DNA of 64,000 bases, taken from assembly GCF_001649575.2 (NCBI RefSeq), contig NC_051434.1, forward strand, positions 19,287,950-19,351,949, read 5' to 3'. Both the position numbers and the translations under genes were made by a program. A model generated the notes under the pieces. The model saw only the letters and a program-made list of their open reading frames with translations, did no database searches and was not told the DNA's origin. Origin of the DNA: Kryptolebias marmoratus (taxonomy: Eukaryota; Chordata; Actinopteri; Cyprinodontiformes; Rivulidae). Below are positions 23,441-34,620 of this stretch, piece by piece (position 1 is the stretch's first letter; every line of letters starts with the position of its first letter).

Positions 23441-24085
23441 AATATAATAACCTACAATTTTATTTATTATTTTAGTGGGTTTGGTGACTGTGAATACTGC
23501 TTTGCACACTGCAGTTCAAATACCACTAGAGATATTAAAAGGTCAGAGTACTGAAAAATCAAAACAATGTGCTCAGGTTTATTCACTGCTGCCTCTACTT
23601 AGATTTGTGTTACTCTGTTGTCCTAGCCAGACTATATGCTTCACTGATTTGTTTTTTTAGATACTGCCCTGACCCTTTTTTGTACTGAGATTTCCCTCAA
23701 CTCTCTGATTGTTTTCATGGTCTTTATACACAGCAAAAAGCTGATTATGCTGCAGTTACCTAGGCACTGACAGGCAGAAAGAGCAAGTTAGTTCACCTGG
23801 CAGCTTTTTAGTTTTCATTTAGTTTTATCAGCTCCTTCTTAAAGTTGGATAATGAGATTTAATATCTCTTATCAGTAGACTTTTTGTTTGCACATGGTGG
23901 TATGTTGGCTTTGTCATTCAATGTGAAATACAAATACAAAGACATTTACTGCTTCTTTGTCATTTTCAGAAACACAAAATATTCTGCAATTGTTAAAGGT
24001 GCCAATGCACAAATGTATGGACACACTTATTACTATTCTCCTGTTAACTTCCCTTTTCATTCTTGATTTTTGATTTGCTACTCAT
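23441..24085. other. nothing recognised
   Basis: No coding or repeat evidence. Confidence 0.4.
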
Positions 24086-24470
24086 TGGAAAAGCCCAAGC
24101 AACAAATACATCAAAACATGCAGCTTGATCAGAAATAGTGTGCTATGAGTTTCAGTACTAGTACATCATTCAACAGAGGCAACATTTGCAAAAAACTGAA
24201 AAATTTAGCCAAATGAGTGAAAAAAAAATCAGCTGTCTGAACCTTTCACATTCTTTGACAACTTTTTGTTCTCCCACAAACTTTACACTGTATTTAAAAA
24301 CACATGCACATTTTGCCCCCCNAGTATGTCTCTTGCTGATATAGAACTTATTGTTTACTCTCAAATTCCTCCAAAGTGCAAAGTGCGCAATGTCCCAAAT
24401 TATTATTGGGCTTTATAGAAGAACACTGATGTTTGTTGGAATTTCAAATCCACCTGTCACCTGTACTCCT
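24086..24470 (+). repeat. dispersed repeat family A, copy 4, internally deleted
   Basis: It begins at acatcaaaacatgcag and agtgtgctatgag, continues to tactctcaaattcctcc, and then jumps to gtcccaaattattattgggc, skipping the middle landmarks. One N lies at 24322. Confidence 0.6.
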
Positions 24471-24775
24471 GCCATCATGCATGTCTTTTACAAGTTCTAA
24501 AAAAAGAAGTGTGTAAAACAAATTAACTAACACCCAAAACCTGTATTGTTAGAGGGTTGTTGCTGTGATGGTTGGCTGAATAAAGTCAGAAACAAACCTG
24601 AAATAAAGGAAACACAAAATAGCACTTTTCCTATGAAGTTTCATTAGGTCCTGCATTGTATCCGAATATTAGGTACTACTTGCTCTGTCTGTTTAACCTT
24701 TAGATGCTAAAGGCTTTGAATGTTGTGGGGCTGTCACTTTTGGCATACTTCTTCAATTACACATAAAGGACCCAT

Positions 24776-25445
24776 ACCACTCCTGCAAAGTAGCAGACCT
24801 GGATGGTGGTCCCTATTTTGAAAAAGCAGCTATCAAGGGATCACACTTCCAAAGGGAGGCTCTGAACTATTGTCGAACCTCAGATTCAGGAAGGGAAATG
24901 TGGCTTTTGTGACATTCAAGTATCTGGGAGTATTTTTTTATTATTGATGGGAGGATGGATCAGGGTCTTGTCCACATTAATGAGGGGTTTGCTCTGTTCT
25001 GTTGTGGTAGAGAAGGAGTTGAGTTGAAACCAAAAGCTTCTGGTTTACTGGCCCAGCTTTGTTCCAACTCTCCCTTATGGCCATCAGGCACGATTCATAA
25101 CCAAAAGAACAATATCCTGGAAACAACAACTGATATCAGCTTTCTCCATATGGTGGTCGGGCTTAGCCTAACAGATAAGGGGACAAACTCTGTGATCTGG
25201 CATCTGATTAGGACACCTCCTGGGTGCCTCCCCCTGGTGGTTTTCTGGGCACATTCTTCTAGATAGATACCCCAGGGCAGACCCCAGAACTCACTAGAGG
25301 GAACATATATCCTCTCTGGCCTGAGAAAACCTTAGGATCTGCCTGGCAAAGCTGTAGAGGGGTGGGGTTGTCTGGGCTTTTCTATACCTGTTTCCTCTGC
25401 AACAGGACAGACATCAGTAAACTGAGACAAATGGGTGGATGTGGA
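24776..25445 (+). mobile_element. LINE 3' fragment (RTE/Rex3-like), decayed
   Basis: A block starting ggtggtccctattttg and a ggatcacact word correspond to the early reverse transcriptase region. After an internal deletion come aagtatctgggagt, cacctcctgggtgcctccc and ttctgggcaca, then ggatctgcctggcaaagctg, matching in order the last third of the LINE seen at 29541-30100. It ends in a ggtggatgtggatg tail, a decayed GATG repeat. The clade name is a best guess from the tail type. Confidence 0.65.
24955..25266 (+). pseudogene. LINE ORF2 C-terminal remnant
   Basis: The frame is open for 103 codons, but frameshifts mean that only part of it, near RTPPGCLPLVVFWAHSS, lines up with the LINE C-terminal 'RMPPGRLP.EVF.A.P.G' pattern. 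The endonuclease, catalytic YxDD box and most of the finger domain are absent. Confidence 0.5.
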
Positions 25446-25734
25446 TGACCAGATACGTGTGTATCACTTGGAATTGTGTGTTGTTCTGCACAAAAGGCAG
25501 ATTTGTCTCTATCCTAATAACCTTGATAATTTGATATGACTAGAAAGATCTTTTTTTTTTTTTATCATTTTACATGCTCTATCCATCCTATGCCTCCTTG
25601 CCCCAAATGTTTTCAATATTTTTTAATAATATATTTTTTCTATTTTTTTCATTCTTCCTAATGAAATAAACAGAGCACACTGGCATATAACATAGAAGTA
25701 CAGGTTGAGTTAAACCTTTTTGGTTATCTCATTG

Positions 25735-26075
25735 CAGTTCCCTTCCTTAGTGACTCTGACTGCTCTTTTATGCACATTCCTCTCTGTGGCTTGGGGGAAG
25801 TTAAAGCTTATATGAAGCTAGCAGTAAAAACCTCATTCCATCTGTTTAATTACAGTGAAGATTAGCAGATTATTTTTGCATTACAGGCGTCTGTCGCTCT
25901 TCATCATACAGACAACCCAAAGGGGAAGCACTGAAAGAGAATTACCAACTAAATGCAGAGCTGGAATCGACTTCATAACTTAAGAAGTGTACATCTAACC
26001 TAGAAGCATCAGACTGTTAATTACAAATCAACATTTAAAATCCAGGCTCACCTTGAGTATTATTTCTAGAAGCAT
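25735..26075. promoter_or_regulatory. candidate conserved non-coding block
   Basis: Repeat-free sequence with tttaattacagtgaag, agattatttttgcattac and actgttaattacaaatc. TAATTA words are frequent. An impression, not a test. Confidence 0.2.
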
Positions 26076-26189
26076 GCTGCTTTGTATTGTTGTCCTTGTG
26101 AAATTTTACAAAGAAACTGTCAGAGGAACAGGGCAATAAGCTAAAAAACTGTGTGATAGAAGGGCCATATTTTAGTGATGTCTGTTACT

Positions 26190-26455
26190 GGTTAATAGGT
26201 AGGTAGGTAAGTAGGTACATTTATTTATATAGCACTTTTCAGCACGAGGCGACTCAAAGTGCTTTACAACACAGAACAAAATTACAGAGTTACAGAAACA
26301 AAATTACAGACAGGTACAAGATACAATGATAACTAATTGTCTAAATAAGCTAAGCTAAACTAAACAGATCTAAGCATGACTAAATGTACAGAACTAAACT
26401 AAGCTAAAAGTAAAACTAAAACTAAAACTAAACAAGTGGCCAATAATAGGCCAAT
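26190..26455 (-). mobile_element. non-LTR retrotransposon 3' end with (GGTA)n tail
   Basis: The low-coordinate end carries aggtaggtaggtaagtaggta, followed by tttatttatatagcac, ttttcagcacgag and cgactcaaagtgctttac. This is the mirror of the usual '...gctatataaataaa + short tandem tail' end of fish LINE/SINEs. The 5' side dissolves into aaactaaa-rich sequence. Confidence 0.6.
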
Positions 26456-26984
26456 AAGTTGCTGTTTGTGTCTGTGATAAAGTGGTTACGGCTGTGTTTA
26501 TTTACCACTTGTCCCTTAAATATATTTCTACTGTATTTCATCTTTCTATAGTTGGTCATAATGCTTTAATTTAAACATTGCTTATGTAACTTAGCTTCCC
26601 TTACTATCCCAGATTTGTTTGTGGTAGCATTATGTTGCTGTTGAAATCCATGCATGTTTTTTTCCTTAAAGCTAACACTGCTATACCATTAGATAAATAG
26701 GATTGTTTGTTTTGTTATAAAGTACATTTCTGGTAAATTATTTGCTTATTTCCTTTATACTTGCCATTGTTTGTCCCTTTATAGGCTGCAGCAGAGGAGG
26801 TATATGGAGTGGCTGGTCCAGCATTTCCTGTCTAAATGGGTGTATGATTTCTCTGATTGCATCACTGGGTACAACCAAATGGAGGTTTTTTATTATTATT
26901 TTTTTTAATTGTTTGTTTTTCTTTAAAGTAACTTTTTGAGTTCCCCTGTGTTAAATGTTGTATTTTGCAGACTTTTTAGTTATG

Positions 26985-27273
26985 GAGATGAGTTTGTAAA
27001 TTGGATTAATAATCTCATTCCTGTTTCTTTGGTTAGATTTTGTTGATTGGTTTGACCTGTTTTCTTATGGTATAGTCTAATGAACTTCAGGTGTGCTGCC
27101 AAGTCTGTATAAAACCAGGATGATTTTAGCTGCATGGGAGAGATGTCAGAAACCAGAGATGTAAAAGAATAAAATCTACCAGAAGAACCTTGAACTGGCT
27201 GCTGTTGTTGTTGATTTCATGTCACCTTTTATGACCCTCAGGCGACTCTACCTTACATAGTCCATCACAGAGA
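26985..27273 (+). mobile_element. LTR-like element, 281 bp
   Basis: Candidate ends are TGAGTTTG (26989) and TCCATCACA (27269), flanked by GAGA on both sides (26985-26988, 27270-27273). Inside are a TATA-like tataaaacc (about 27107), an AATAAA (about 27169) and a final segment ending like the LTR at 9064. A 4-bp match can occur by chance. Confidence 0.4.
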
Positions 27274-27479
27274 TAATTTTAAATTATTGTTAGCCATGAT
27301 CTAAGCTTAAATGCAAATATTTGCAACTACAGTGAGTTGCAAATATTTAAATCTTGGCATACATTACATTTCATTGTCTTAAAGCCTGGAATTTTAATAG
27401 ATTGTGATTATAAGTGATACATTTGAACCAAATATTCAAGTTGAATGAAAAAGACGGAACTGTTCACACGACAGGGCAA

Positions 27480-27593
27480 AGTTGTGTACAAGTACAGATC
27501 AGGGTTAATTTTTTAAAAAGTATCCCATGCGGTTCACTTCTCAGCAGGACAATGACCCGAAACACTCTGCTGAAGCAACACCACAGTTGCTTA
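27480..27593 (+). pseudogene. Tc1/mariner transposase fragment
   Basis: In one frame the residues QQDNDPKHSAEATPQ appear (from about 27541). QQDNDPKH is the signature around the second catalytic aspartate of Tc1/mariner transposases. The rest of the catalytic domain is missing on both sides, and the fragment abuts a reversed SINE. Confidence 0.7.
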
Positions 27594-27775
27594 CAGAAGT
27601 GAGGCTGCCATCACACCGGTGCCACGGAAGCTTCTTACCACCACCAGCAGGCAAGGCGGGTGAAGTGTCTTGCCCAAGGACACAAGGCTGGGACAGACTA
27701 AGTGGGGGCTTGAACCGGCAACCCTCTGGTTACGCGACGAACCCCTACCTCTTGAGCAACTGCCGCCACAAGAGT
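27594..27775 (-). mobile_element. tRNA-derived SINE, 3' truncated
   Basis: On the minus strand an A-box-like TTGCTCAAGAGG (27748-27759) and a B-box GGTTCAAGCCC (27706-27716) are spaced as in a pol III internal promoter. The body continues gtgtccttgggcaagacac and a ctgctggtggtgg block. It is the same family as 58343-58655, which has the body further 3'. Confidence 0.75.
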
Positions 27776-28925
27776 ATGACCCTTTTTGTAGTAAAAAGAA
27801 TAATACTAGTTCGTAAATAGACACATTTTTCTAGATCTCTGTAATAGGTTGCAGAAACATCCTTACTTGTTTTGTAATCTTTTAACAGTATGTGTCACAC
27901 TATGGAGCTGACTGATATAAACACAAAAGTGAATGGTGAACATTGTATGATCTATTGTTAAATGAACAAATTGTCTACCTTGCTCAAAAGGACTGTGTAT
28001 TTTGTCACTTGGTATGGTAGTGAACATGTTGGTGCCCGTCTAAACGCTAGTGTTGACGCCAGCTGCAGTGGAATTGCTCATGGTGGGATAGATAGGCAGC
28101 AGCTGTGAGTAATTGTTTCGCTCAGTTGCAGAGGCTCATCCTGGTCTTTCAGAGATAAGCTGGAGTAAATCTTACTTGATGACTTGGGAGAGCAGAAGGA
28201 AAAAAGGGAGACAGAGGAGAAGAAACACCAGGACATGATCGGTTTGTGTTTGAACTGCCCCTTCAAGAATCAAAGCTGCAAAGACTTTTTCAATCAAATG
28301 AAAGGAAGGGAAAGGTAAAGGGGTACTATTTAGCTTGTTCTACTTCCTCCTTTTATAACAAGAAGTGGTCTCATGTATGTAAGTGTTAAAAATGGGAATG
28401 GAAGAAGCCATCAGAAGGAATACCTGTTATCTACTCACTTTCTTTATGAAGGTGGGGGAATATTTTGGCTGTGCGTTTGATTTTTTCAAAAAAAAGGAAA
28501 GTGTATGAAAACAGAAAGAGAACAGTTTTTGTCAGAATGTCTACATTCACTTCTTAAAAAAGGTTTTTGTAATTGGCAAGATATGTTTTGAATAATACAG
28601 TATTGTATTGACAAAAAATATGATTGTTAAAAGTCTAATATTTGGTAGAAATTGCTCTTTAAGCTCCCATGATTTAACCTTTAGCTTTCGCTCTGTGATG
28701 TCTTGACTAACAAACATAACTTATATCGTTTCTAAGTTATGTTTGCTTTTTGGGGTTTCAGTGCTCTTCATATTTTTCCATTATTTTTGTGATAGCATGT
28801 TTATCATTGTCATCTTTGAACATGAAGATATCACATGTACACTTCAACTGCTTCCTCCCTGGTCATATGAAAAAAAACCCAGAGAGGACTGTGCTTTAGC
28901 TTGCTTGCTAAGTCAGGTACAGCTT
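27776..28925. other. nothing recognised
   Basis: AT-rich sequence, with purine-rich patches at 28185-28220 and 28290-28320. No gene evidence. Confidence 0.4.
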
Positions 28926-28929
28926 AAAC

Positions 28930-29152
28930 CAGGGGTGTCAAACTCCAGGCCTCGAGGGCCGCTGTCCTGGGAGTTTTAGGTTTTCTGCTCCAACACACCT
29001 GATTCAAATGGTTTAATTACCTCCTCACCAAATCTTTAGGTTCTCCGGGAGCATGGCAACAAGTCATCCATTTAAACCAGGTGTTTTAAAACAAGAACAC
29101 TTCTAAAACATGCAGGAGAGCGGCCCCCGAGGAATGGAGTTTGACACCCCTG
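28930..29152. mobile_element. hAT-type MITE, 223 bp
   Basis: Left end CAGGGGTGTCAAACTCCA and right end (reverse complement) CAGGGGTGTCAAACTCCA are identical over 18 bp. They are followed on both sides by nearly identical cctcgagggccgc / cctcgggggccgc sequence. This is the well-known vertebrate hAT MITE type. An 8-bp duplication is not clean (flanks gcttaaac and gaaacctt). There is no coding capacity. Confidence 0.9.
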
Positions 29153-29540
29153 GAAACCTTTCCTGAAAACTGCCCCAGTTTTCAGACAAGTTATTGTTCA
29201 TTAGGTCAAGTCCAGCAGGTGGCTTGATTTCTTCCAGGCTTGCAATAATTGTTACCTTTTAATTGCTTTATTTATTTGCTTCTTCCACTATGTTTAAATG
29301 TATTTTTTATGGAAACAAGAATGATTTACTGGGATCCATCTATCATCTTTATTTTTTTATTTTGCTCTGCTCCATGACTCCCACAGTATGCCAGTGTGTA
29401 TCAGATTGGCTACAATAGTTGAGTCAATTGCATAGAATGACAGGAATCACCTACATTAACCTTCAGGTAAAGGTTGTTTGCTTCAGTTCCACCAGTTAAT
29501 GTAAAACTGTTAGCTAAGTTTCTTTCTACATAAAATTTAT

Positions 29541-30070
29541 ATGAAACAACGTGTTTCGATCTACGTTCCTACCCTCATCTATGGTCACGAGCTTTGGGTA
29601 GTGACCGAAAGAACGAGATCGCGAATACAAGCGGCTGAAATGAGTTTCCTCCGCAGGGTGTCTGGGCTCTCCCTTAGAGATAGGGTGAGANNNNNNNNNN
29701 NNNNNNNNNNNNNNNNNNNNNNNNNNNNNNNNNNNNNNNNNNNNNNNNNNNNNNNNNNNNNNNNNNNNNNNNNNNNNNNNNNNNNNNNNNNNNNNNNNNN
29801 NNNNNNNNNNNNNNNNNNNNNNNNNNNNNNNNNNNNNNNNNNNNNNNNNNNNNNNNNNNNNNNNNNNNNNNNNNNNNNNNNNNNNNNNNNNNNNNNNNNN
29901 NNNNNNNNNNNNNNNNNNNNNNNNNNNCAGGACACGCTGGAGGGACTATGTTTCTCGGCTGGCCTGGGAACGCCTTGGGATTCCCCCGGAGGAGCTGGCC
30001 CAAGTGGCTGGGGAGAGGGAAGTCTGGGTCTCCCTGCTTAGGCTGCTGCCCCCGCGACCCAACCCCGGAT
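29541..30070 (+). pseudogene. LINE ORF2 C-terminal domain, interrupted by N gap
   Basis: Before the gap it reads YGHELWVVTERTRSRIQAAE and then FLRRVSGLSLRDRVR. After it, with a frame that depends on the gap length, come TRWRDYVSRLAWERLGIPP and EELAQVAGEREVWVSLLRL. These are hallmark phrases of the region after the reverse transcriptase in this LINE. The catalytic core is not included. Confidence 0.7.
29691..29927. other. assembly gap (237 N)
   Basis: All bases are N. The gap lies inside a high-copy LINE, which is a likely reason for the failed assembly. Confidence 1.
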
Positions 30071-30159
30071 AAGCAGAAGACAATGGATGGATGGACAACG
30101 TATTTTACAAAGGTTTTACAGTTTATATAATAAAACATAGGCATTTTGTCAAAGTTGGG

Positions 30160-30382
30160 TTAATATACAGTAAACGTAAGTCCCAAATTCCTATTGGGCT
30201 GTACAGAACACACCCAGTGTATGCTGAAACTTTGGGCAGTAACTATATTCAGACTTTCAAAAGAATGAGTTTTTAAATATTCTGGTTGCATGGTAATTTT
30301 TAAGTAATACAATGAAACAACTACCAGTGCAACACATTGTACTACTGTATGTATATTCTGTCTACCAATACACCAATGTAAT
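30160..30382 (+). repeat. dispersed repeat family A, copy 5 (3' fragment)
   Basis: It has aacgtaagtcccaaattcctattgggc and a ctgtatgtatattctgt word in the order seen near 23270-23430. It starts just after the LINE tail and is cut by the 290-bp LTR. Confidence 0.5.
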
Positions 30383-30677
30383 TGTTATGGTAGTTGAAGG
30401 CATAGGGACCAGACGCAGCGAGTAAAACTAAAAACTCCTTTTAATCGCAGGAACAAGACACTCAAAAAGGTCCTAGGGACTTAGCTACAGCACCCAACTA
30501 CATATGACAACTTAGAACACGATCCGACGCCAGTCACTCAAGGAGAGGTGCTAAAATAATAAGGAAGTGATGAGGGGAACAACACACAGGTGCACAGAGG
30601 GAGCAAGGCAGCAGGGAGAAGGAAACCCCCCAAAAAAACAGAAACAGAGCCTAAAACGTGGAGATTGTGACAGTAAT
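30378..30677 (-). mobile_element. solo LTR, 290 bp, perfect GTAAT duplications
   Basis: The element 30383-30672 starts TGTTATGG and ends TTGTGACA, and both flanks are GTAAT (30378-30382 and 30673-30677). On the minus strand a TATT-rich word near 30560 and an attaaaagg (near 30440) could serve as promoter and polyadenylation signals, so the minus orientation is preferred. No internal region is present, as expected after LTR-LTR recombination. Confidence 0.75.
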
Positions 30678-31838
30678 ATCATTATTGTATTGTATTATGA
30701 TTTCACTTGAACAAATTCTATATTTTTGCCTATGTCTTTCACTTTGATAAGTTTCACTCTGTACTTCACTTTATGAAATTGCTTTCTCAACAAATCATTG
30801 GCCACAGTGCATAGAAAGTAACAACAAGCACACCAGAAACAATTACAAAACTATCAGCAGATGAACCTGCCTGTGATTCTAACCAACAAGTGACACAACA
30901 GTAAGCCAGACAGATAAGATGAACATTTATAATTGACATTTAGAGTAAGTGAGTATGAATAGAAGCATCAATGTTGTGTAGTAAACTCATCATTTACAAT
31001 CAAAATCTTACTGGTCTGTATCCTTTATTGCTTGTTTTTAGTAGAGATTCAACATTGTTTTTAATTAACCTGCAAGATTTCATGTCTTCTCAGATTGAAT
31101 ATATGCAAGGTTGAAATCATTCATGCCTATGATGCATTATGTTAAAAACCTGGCTGAAGCACTGATGATCAAAACCCTTCTTCTTTACTAAGGTGAAGAC
31201 TTGCTTAGGTTTAAACATTTGTATACCTATCTCCTAGAAGTAAGTTTGCAACAACAATATAATTTAAAGCACACCTCCATAATAGTTCTTTACACACGTG
31301 CATTATATCTTATCTAAAAAAGAAAGAGTTGGGCCTAGGAGACATGCTCTGTTTCTTGTTGGTAATTCACACATGTCAGAGGTTGTAGAGTATTATAGGT
31401 ATGCTGTTATACACAACAAGGTGGCATCACAAAAGTAGCAGTGACAGTATTAGTTAAAGTAGTATCTGATTTGAATGAGACTGATGAATACTTGTGGGCA
31501 ACTCAAAACTGTGAGAAAATAGGCAATGTTTCTGTTGCAGTCTCTGTGAATTCAGAGTGTTTGCAACCAACAAGCCACATGGCTGTGCTTTGGGCAGTCA
31601 GTTAAAAAAATATATATATATATACATATATATATGTTTTTGCATATTCATGGCTTACAAAACTGTAAAACTGCCCTACACATTAATTTATTTCAGACCT
31701 CCACACACACTGTACTCACCTTTGCAGCCACCACCACTTTTATAAATTAATCTGCTTGAGTACTCTTTTGAAATAAAAATAAGCAGATTTTCTTCTTTCT
31801 AGGAATTTAGCTGATTTTCTTAGTTATCCAAATTATTG
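30678..31838. other. nothing recognised apart from a (TA)n tract
   Basis: A (TA)n-rich tract lies at about 31607-31635. The rest has no feature I can support. Confidence 0.45.
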
Positions 31839-32029
31839 ACAACCCAGGGTCCAGTCCAGGAAACAGAGTTGTAGTCTTGCACCTCTCTGCTGCTTCTCCT
31901 CTGTTACCCACCCAAACCTCCATTGAAACATCGTCAGCTCTCCCATGGCCCTAATTAAATAAACCAGAAATATTTAGAAAAAGAAATCATAAAAATCTTG
32001 TAAAAATAATCACAGTTACTTTACCAGAA

Positions 32030-32632
32030 CAATGTGGATTATTGAACATAAGATCTCTCTCCTTGATGTCTCTGTTAGTTAATGATTTGATAGCTGATTT
32101 GTTTTGTATAACAGAAACCTGGCTACTACTGTATGATTTTGTTAATATACATGAATCCACTCCTGCTAATTATCTAAATTTTCATTTTCCTAGAACAACA
32201 GGTCGAGGTGGAGGAGTAACTGCTATTTTTCATTCAGGATTACTGAATAATGCTAAACCAATTATTAGTTAAAATTCTTTTGAGTCTTTGACCCTCAGTT
32301 TCTCTCATTCAAAATGGAAATCAGAAAAAAACACTTACTTATTTACTGTCCACCAGGCCCCTATTTTAAATTCTTGTCTGACTTTTTATTCAATACTGAT
32401 AAAGTCATGATAGTAGGGTATTTCAGTATTCATGTAGATGTTGAAAGTGATAGATTAAACAAAGCCTTTAATAATTTTATAGTTAGTTAGTTTTACTCAA
32501 AATGTCCACAAATCTATTTATTCTCTTCATTATACTCCTGATCTGGTTCTGACATATGGCATAGAGAGTAAGCAATTAATAATACATTGTCACAATCCTG
32601 TTCTGTCTGACCACTTTTTAATAACCTTTGAG
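32030..32632 (+). pseudogene. LINE endonuclease domain remnant
   Basis: It reads NIRSLSLMSLLVNDLI, then CITETWL and TGRGGGVTAIFHSG, the start of a LINE apurinic-like endonuclease. After stops and frameshifts come a VGYFSIHVDVES-like segment (IVGDFNIHVD in intact relatives) and SDHFLITFEF, where SDH (32606-32614) is the final catalytic histidine motif. At least one stop (about 32270) and several indels inactivate it. Confidence 0.75.
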
Positions 32633-32908
32633 TTTACTGTGGAAAGGCCCGAGGGACCAGACAGCTTGAGTCAACACCTGTTGCTGAGTCAAATCCACCC
32701 GCTTGCTTCGTGCTCACGGTGAATCCAGCCTCTGCTGGGAGGTCTGCGGCCCACACCTTTCACCTACTTTGAACCACCCAGACGTCCGACAAGACTCAAA
32801 TTACCATGATAGACTTGTCAGACTACCAGATGAGTAGGATTTAAAATAAAAAGAAAAAAGAAACAACGATGCAACTTGACCGATTGACTCGCGGCTCCAG
32901 ACGGTGAA

Positions 32909-32976
32909 TCACTGCTCCTTTAGCCAAGAGGCGGCCTGAGGACCCAGCGAGGACGCGACAGGCCAAACGGAGCCCG
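32909..32976 (-). other. open segment, possible C-terminal end, minus strand
   Basis: About 21 codons are open from the gap edge to a stop at 32909, ending in WLKEQ. They could be the end of the same frame that opens at 34231, but the gap makes the phase unknowable. Confidence 0.15.
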
Positions 32977-33946
32977 NNNNNNNNNNNNNNNNNNNNNNNN
33001 NNNNNNNNNNNNNNNNNNNNNNNNNNNNNNNNNNNNNNNNNNNNNNNNNNNNNNNNNNNNNNNNNNNNNNNNNNNNNNNNNNNNNNNNNNNNNNNNNNNN
33101 NNNNNNNNNNNNNNNNNNNNNNNNNNNNNNNNNNNNNNNNNNNNNNNNNNNNNNNNNNNNNNNNNNNNNNNNNNNNNNNNNNNNNNNNNNNNNNNNNNNN
33201 NNNNNNNNNNNNNNNNNNNNNNNNNNNNNNNNNNNNNNNNNNNNNNNNNNNNNNNNNNNNNNNNNNNNNNNNNNNNNNNNNNNNNNNNNNNNNNNNNNNN
33301 NNNNNNNNNNNNNNNNNNNNNNNNNNNNNNNNNNNNNNNNNNNNNNNNNNNNNNNNNNNNNNNNNNNNNNNNNNNNNNNNNNNNNNNNNNNNNNNNNNNN
33401 NNNNNNNNNNNNNNNNNNNNNNNNNNNNNNNNNNNNNNNNNNNNNNNNNNNNNNNNNNNNNNNNNNNNNNNNNNNNNNNNNNNNNNNNNNNNNNNNNNNN
33501 NNNNNNNNNNNNNNNNNNNNNNNNNNNNNNNNNNNNNNNNNNNNNNNNNNNNNNNNNNNNNNNNNNNNNNNNNNNNNNNNNNNNNNNNNNNNNNNNNNNN
33601 NNNNNNNNNNNNNNNNNNNNNNNNNNNNNNNNNNNNNNNNNNNNNNNNNNNNNNNNNNNNNNNNNNNNNNNNNNNNNNNNNNNNNNNNNNNNNNNNNNNN
33701 NNNNNNNNNNNNNNNNNNNNNNNNNNNNNNNNNNNNNNNNNNNNNNNNNNNNNNNNNNNNNNNNNNNNNNNNNNNNNNNNNNNNNNNNNNNNNNNNNNNN
33801 NNNNNNNNNNNNNNNNNNNNNNNNNNNNNNNNNNNNNNNNNNNNNNNNNNNNNNNNNNNNNNNNNNNNNNNNNNNNNNNNNNNNNNNNNNNNNNNNNNNN
33901 NNNNNNNNNNNNNNNNNNNNNNNNNNNNNNNNNNNNNNNNNNNNNN
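32977..33946. other. assembly gap (970 N)
   Basis: All bases are N. The gap is inside the nested element, so its stated length of 1.6 kb may not be true. Confidence 1.
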
Positions 33947-34231
33947 CCCCATTACTGGAGAGTTATAGTAGGTGAACGCAGGGTTCACCACCCCAGCTAG
34001 TTGAGGGTATGAGAAGGCCTGGCACGGCATGGTTCCATATGCAAGCTCAGCAGGCTGAACAAACAGCAAGTCTTGACCATCCTCCCCGGTCACAGCAGGC
34101 TGGGTGATGTTATCTTGATATGGAGGGTTGCTCTCCCCCTCCTGACCAGATAGGGCCTGGGTTTCCTCACTGTGAGGTCTCACTTGGTCAGGTTTGTGAC
34201 TCGTCTCGTTTCCACCATTTTCACCTTTCAC
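33947..34231 (-). CDS. unrecognised open frame inside nested element, cut by gap
   Basis: On the minus strand 95 codons are open from the element's right edge to the gap. Composition is protein-like: rich in E, Q, P and G at first, then an aromatic and hydrophobic part (ELAYGTMPCQAFSYPQLAG, then VVNPAFTYYNSPVMG). The first codon is GTG and the first ATG-encoded Met lies about 65 codons in, so the start is not defined. I do not recognise the family. It may be element-encoded, captured host sequence, or open by chance in GC-richer DNA. Confidence 0.25.
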
Positions 34232-34240
34232 AACATTTAC

Positions 34241-34620
34241 ATTGACTGACTACACAGCCACTGAGAGTAAATTTCATTATAGTAAATGTTTATCAGAGAA
34301 CACTGTAACCAAATTTAAAGAATCTCTTCCATTATTCTTTTTCTCTGTCACAGAGATCAGCAGCTTAGATAATCGTGTTGATGATATTACAACTTCAATA
34401 CAAACATCACTTGATAAAATTGCTCCTCTGAAAAAGAAAGTGATCAGTCAGAGGAAGCTGGCTCCTTGGTTTAATTCAGAATTATGTACTTTAAAACAGG
34501 CATTGAGAAAGTTGGAAAAAAAATGATGCTCCACTAACAAGGAAGATTTTTATTTAACTTGGAGAGATAGCCTGCTAACATACAAGAAAACACTTCATGA
34601 AGTTTGAACTGTATTAATCT
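34241..34620 (+). pseudogene. LINE ORF2 linker remnant
   Basis: TTG-ACT-GAC continues the frame interrupted by the insertion: TDYTATESKFHYSKCLSENT, later SLDKIAPLKKKVISQRKLAP followed by WFNSELCTLK. This matches the 'L..IAPLK.......APW.....R.LK...R.LE' linker between endonuclease and reverse transcriptase. It ends in a stop at 34524 and the reverse transcriptase is missing. Confidence 0.75.

Larger units (their letters stand above)
29541..30100 (+). mobile_element. LINE 3' end (RTE/Rex3-like) with (GATG)n tail, gapped
   Basis: The sequence is well preserved on both sides of the 237-N gap and ends in aatggatggatgg, the GATG tail typical of Rex3-like fish LINEs. Only the last part of ORF2 and the short 3' untranslated region are present, so the copy is 5' truncated. 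Confidence 0.75.
32633..34240. mobile_element. TG...CA element with TTTAC duplications, mostly hidden by gap
   Basis: The insert 32638-34235 starts TGTGGAAAGG and ends CACAACA. TTTAC stands on both sides (32633-32637, 34236-34240). Deleting the insert and one TTTAC restores the LINE frame (EFTLTDYTA). TG/CA ends and a 5-bp duplication fit an LTR element. The ends also resemble each other as inverted repeats (TGTGGAAAGG against TTGTGAAAGG). The interior is GC-richer than its surroundings, and 970 bases are N, so whether this is a solo LTR or a larger collapsed element is unknown. Confidence 0.65.

Noticed and set aside
28921..29160. 8-bp target duplication for the hAT MITE
   Set aside because: The flanks gcttaaac and gaaacctt share only a partial aaac match at shifted positions, so I do not claim one.
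29541..30041. A 166-codon frame as a cellular protein
   Set aside because: It is the C-terminus of a common LINE, interrupted by an N gap, with a GATG tail just downstream.
32909..34231. A 440-codon frame as one protein
   Set aside because: 323 of the codons are unknown because of the 970-N gap. Only 95 and about 21 codons at the two ends are real sequence, and their phase cannot be connected.
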